From Onthophagus taurus (lineage: Eukaryota > Arthropoda > Insecta > Coleoptera > Scarabaeidae): DNA of 64,000 nt. Location of the stretch: positions 7,502,001 through 7,566,000 of the forward strand of contig NC_091967.1 in assembly GCF_036711975.1 (NCBI RefSeq), written 5' to 3'. Within the stretch, counting starts at the first letter, position 1; the number at the start of each line of letters is the position of its first letter. The notes beneath the pieces are model-generated. The model worked only from the letters and a program-made list of their open reading frames with translations, ran no database searches and was not told the origin of the DNA. Shown in pieces: positions 62,476 through 64,000 of this stretch. The position numbers were made by a program, and so were the translations under genes.

Positions 62476-64000
62476 ATGAAAATGTCGCGGTATAGTTCAG
62501 ATTGTAAAGTTTACGTCGGCGATCTCGGCAATAACGCTTCCAAACAAGAATTGGAGGATGCTTTTGGGTACTACGGTCCACTCCGTAACGTTTGGGTGGC
62601 TCGTAACCCACCGGGATTTGCTTTCGTTGAATTCGAAGATCCGAGAGATGCCGAAGACGCTATTAGAGGTTTAGGTAATTTTCATTATTCATTTTATTAT
62701 AGGTTATTGTTAGGTAATTATAACCTCAAAAATTCAGTTTTTTTTCGTTTTGACAATATAACCTGAAAATTTTTATGTCAATTTTTTGTTTTGACAATGT
62801 TACCTAAAAAAATTGTATGTCAAATAATAATTTTGAGTGTTTTTTTGATTATTAATGTAGACGGTAGAACGATTTGTGGTAGACGAGCACGAGTTGAGAT
62901 GTCTAATGGAAAAACTGGTGGTGGTGGACGTTACCGTGGGCCTCCTCCGAGATCGAGGGGACGTCCTTTTCACCCGGATGATCGTTGCTATGAATGTGGG
63001 GATCGTGGGCATTACGCAAGAGATTGTAATAGATATAGACGAGGACGACGCAGGTATGCTTTGATTTTTTTTGGTGAAATTCTTTTTTTATTATTTATTA
63101 TTGTTGCGTATCAGTGCCTTTTGAACTGTAATAAATTATTAGTTTGTTTAGATGGATATCTTACAGGGAAAGTCGATTCTGCAGTAGAAGTAGACTGTAC
63201 CTAGGTAAAGACGATTTTTACTGGTCTTTTCAGTAAAAGTTGATTAAAAGCTAAAGTGTTGAATTTTGATCAACATTTATTAGTATTTATTAGGTAGTAA
63301 AAGTTGACTTTTTACAAGGAAAGGGTCTACTAGCTAAACAAAAGCACATAAAAAGACAAAACCTTTATTAATACATAAAGAGATAAAAATGTTTATAAAA
63401 AACTAATAAAAATTCAAAACCTTTATAATACATACAGATAGAAATGCTTATCATTTATTACAGCAGGAGTTCTTTGAGTTGCAAAGCACACCTTTCTTCT
63501 TACACATGCACTTCATGGATTTGCATGTAGTGTTGCAAAGGCATTTAAAAAATCCTTGTGAAGTTGCAACAGTCCTCACCGCTATTGTTTTATCCATAGG
63601 GACTTCATTTTCTTGGATAATATTTGTAGGACATTTACTAACAATGTAATACTATGGGCAGGGAGAGAGATCTTTTATTTTAGATTGAAAAAATTACCTT
63701 GAGAAAAGCTGCTTTAGAATTCCATTTCTTGTTCCAATTTGATAAAATCCTTTGTAGTTACATTTTGAAATTTTCTCTTCCTCCATGTCCAGTGGATATG
63801 TGCGCGGAAAATTTGATCTGTTTATTTTCAATCAACTGTTACTGGTACTTTTAGTAAGAGTTGACTTTACCTAGGCAGTCAACTCTTGCTAACAATCGAC
63901 TTTTCCTGTAATATATGTATATAAATAAAACGTTACTAATCATGTTGGTATCATAACCTGTGTTGAAATGGCACTGATCGGTATACAGGTGTAAATCATT
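62476..64000 (+). CDS. x16: x16 / SRSF7 (9G8)-type SR splicing factor, 3' end beyond the window
   Basis: SR protein controlling splicing and mRNA export. Two coding exons are visible: 62476-62674 and 62861-63053; the RS-domain exons lie further right. An RRM (residues about 11-82) has RNP2 KVYVGDLG and RNP1 GFAFVEFE, with [10 protein letters not shown] and [14 protein letters not shown]-type ends. A Gly/Arg spacer follows, then a CCHC zinc knuckle [14 protein letters not shown], then the start of the Arg-rich region. The knuckle identifies it as SRSF7/x16 rather than SRSF3. Two in-frame Mets (62476, 62482); MSRYSSD matches the fly start. The downstream intron holds a transposon (63161-63911). 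Confidence 0.93.
63161..63911 (-). mobile_element. ~750 bp DNA element with ~70 bp inverted repeats and a Cys-rich tail fragment, in an x16 intron
   Basis: The ends TTACAGGGAAAGTCGATT (63161) and, complemented, TTACAGGAAAAGTCGATT (63911) start inverted repeats that stay similar for about 70-80 bp (both include CCTAGGTAAAG). The minus-strand interior (about 63640 down to 63451) encodes a short open stretch ending [19 protein letters not shown], then [13 protein letters not shown] and a stop. This CxC..CxxxxC spacing resembles the CXC (tesmin-like) tails found on some transposase/integrase-type proteins. Superfamily not assigned. Non-autonomous. Confidence 0.55.

Overview
This is a gene-dense stretch of an insect nuclear genome, most likely a beetle. 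The evidence is about 70% A+T, many 45-60 bp GT-AG introns, arthropod gene content (inactive, NURF301, x16, Vha55) and many short DNA transposons. The species assignment is inference. Multi-exon CDS models were built by hand from frame continuity and splice sites. All models complete in the window give totals divisible by three; boundaries may be off by 1-2 bases.

Layout. 1-3809 (-): inactive (TRPV channel), 3' end outside the window. 5226-5676: decayed Tc1-like element. 6587-16011 (-): one long NUAK kinase gene (12 exons, ~2078 aa) with a possible alternative last exon at 10309-10370. 16012-21246: repeat-rich intergenic DNA with a 510 bp element with long inverted ends, a LINE fragment and CTAG-repeat DNA. 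21247-23136 (-): V-ATPase subunit B, with CACGTG boxes upstream. 23443-24376 (-): neuferricin. 25077-25773 (-): Mpv17-family protein. 27659-28446 (-): Tim23, head-to-head with Psf2 (28850-29580, +). 29612-30954: a nested transposon pair. 31096-33774 (-): Lys-rich protein with a possible RPA34 domain, head-to-head with a Rad60/NIP45-type protein (34295-35260, +). 35456-36853 (-): AIMP2, divergent from NURF301/E(bx) (38156-50336, +; 18 exons, 2664 aa). 51946-52756 (-): TMEM179-like protein. 53778-56206 (-): SF3B2, divergent from EMC6 (56895-57236, +). 57299-57749 (-): mRpS18C, divergent from a MARCH2/3-type E3 ligase (58164-59515, +). 60415-62047 (-): C11orf54-type ester hydrolase, divergent from x16/SRSF7 (62476 to beyond the right edge, +).

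Most genes are housekeeping: mitochondrial import and translation, ER membrane insertion, splicing (SF3B2, x16), replication (Psf2), chromatin (NURF301), and lysosomal acidification. They are packed as divergent pairs 400-700 bp apart. I see no operon, CRISPR, rRNA, tRNA or virus-like element. I also see no new multi-gene system.

The most unusual content is a dispersed palindromic repeat built from CTAGAACTAG-like units around a hairpin (AACATTCGGGTTTAGCCGT and its complement). It occurs at six places and sits inside elements with at least two different kinds of terminal repeat. Other points of interest are a Tigger-like element inserted cleanly into such an element, read-through isoforms of NURF301 and possibly NUAK, a GC-AG intron, a uORF whose stop overlaps the MARCH start, and paired CLEAR-type boxes upstream of Vha55.
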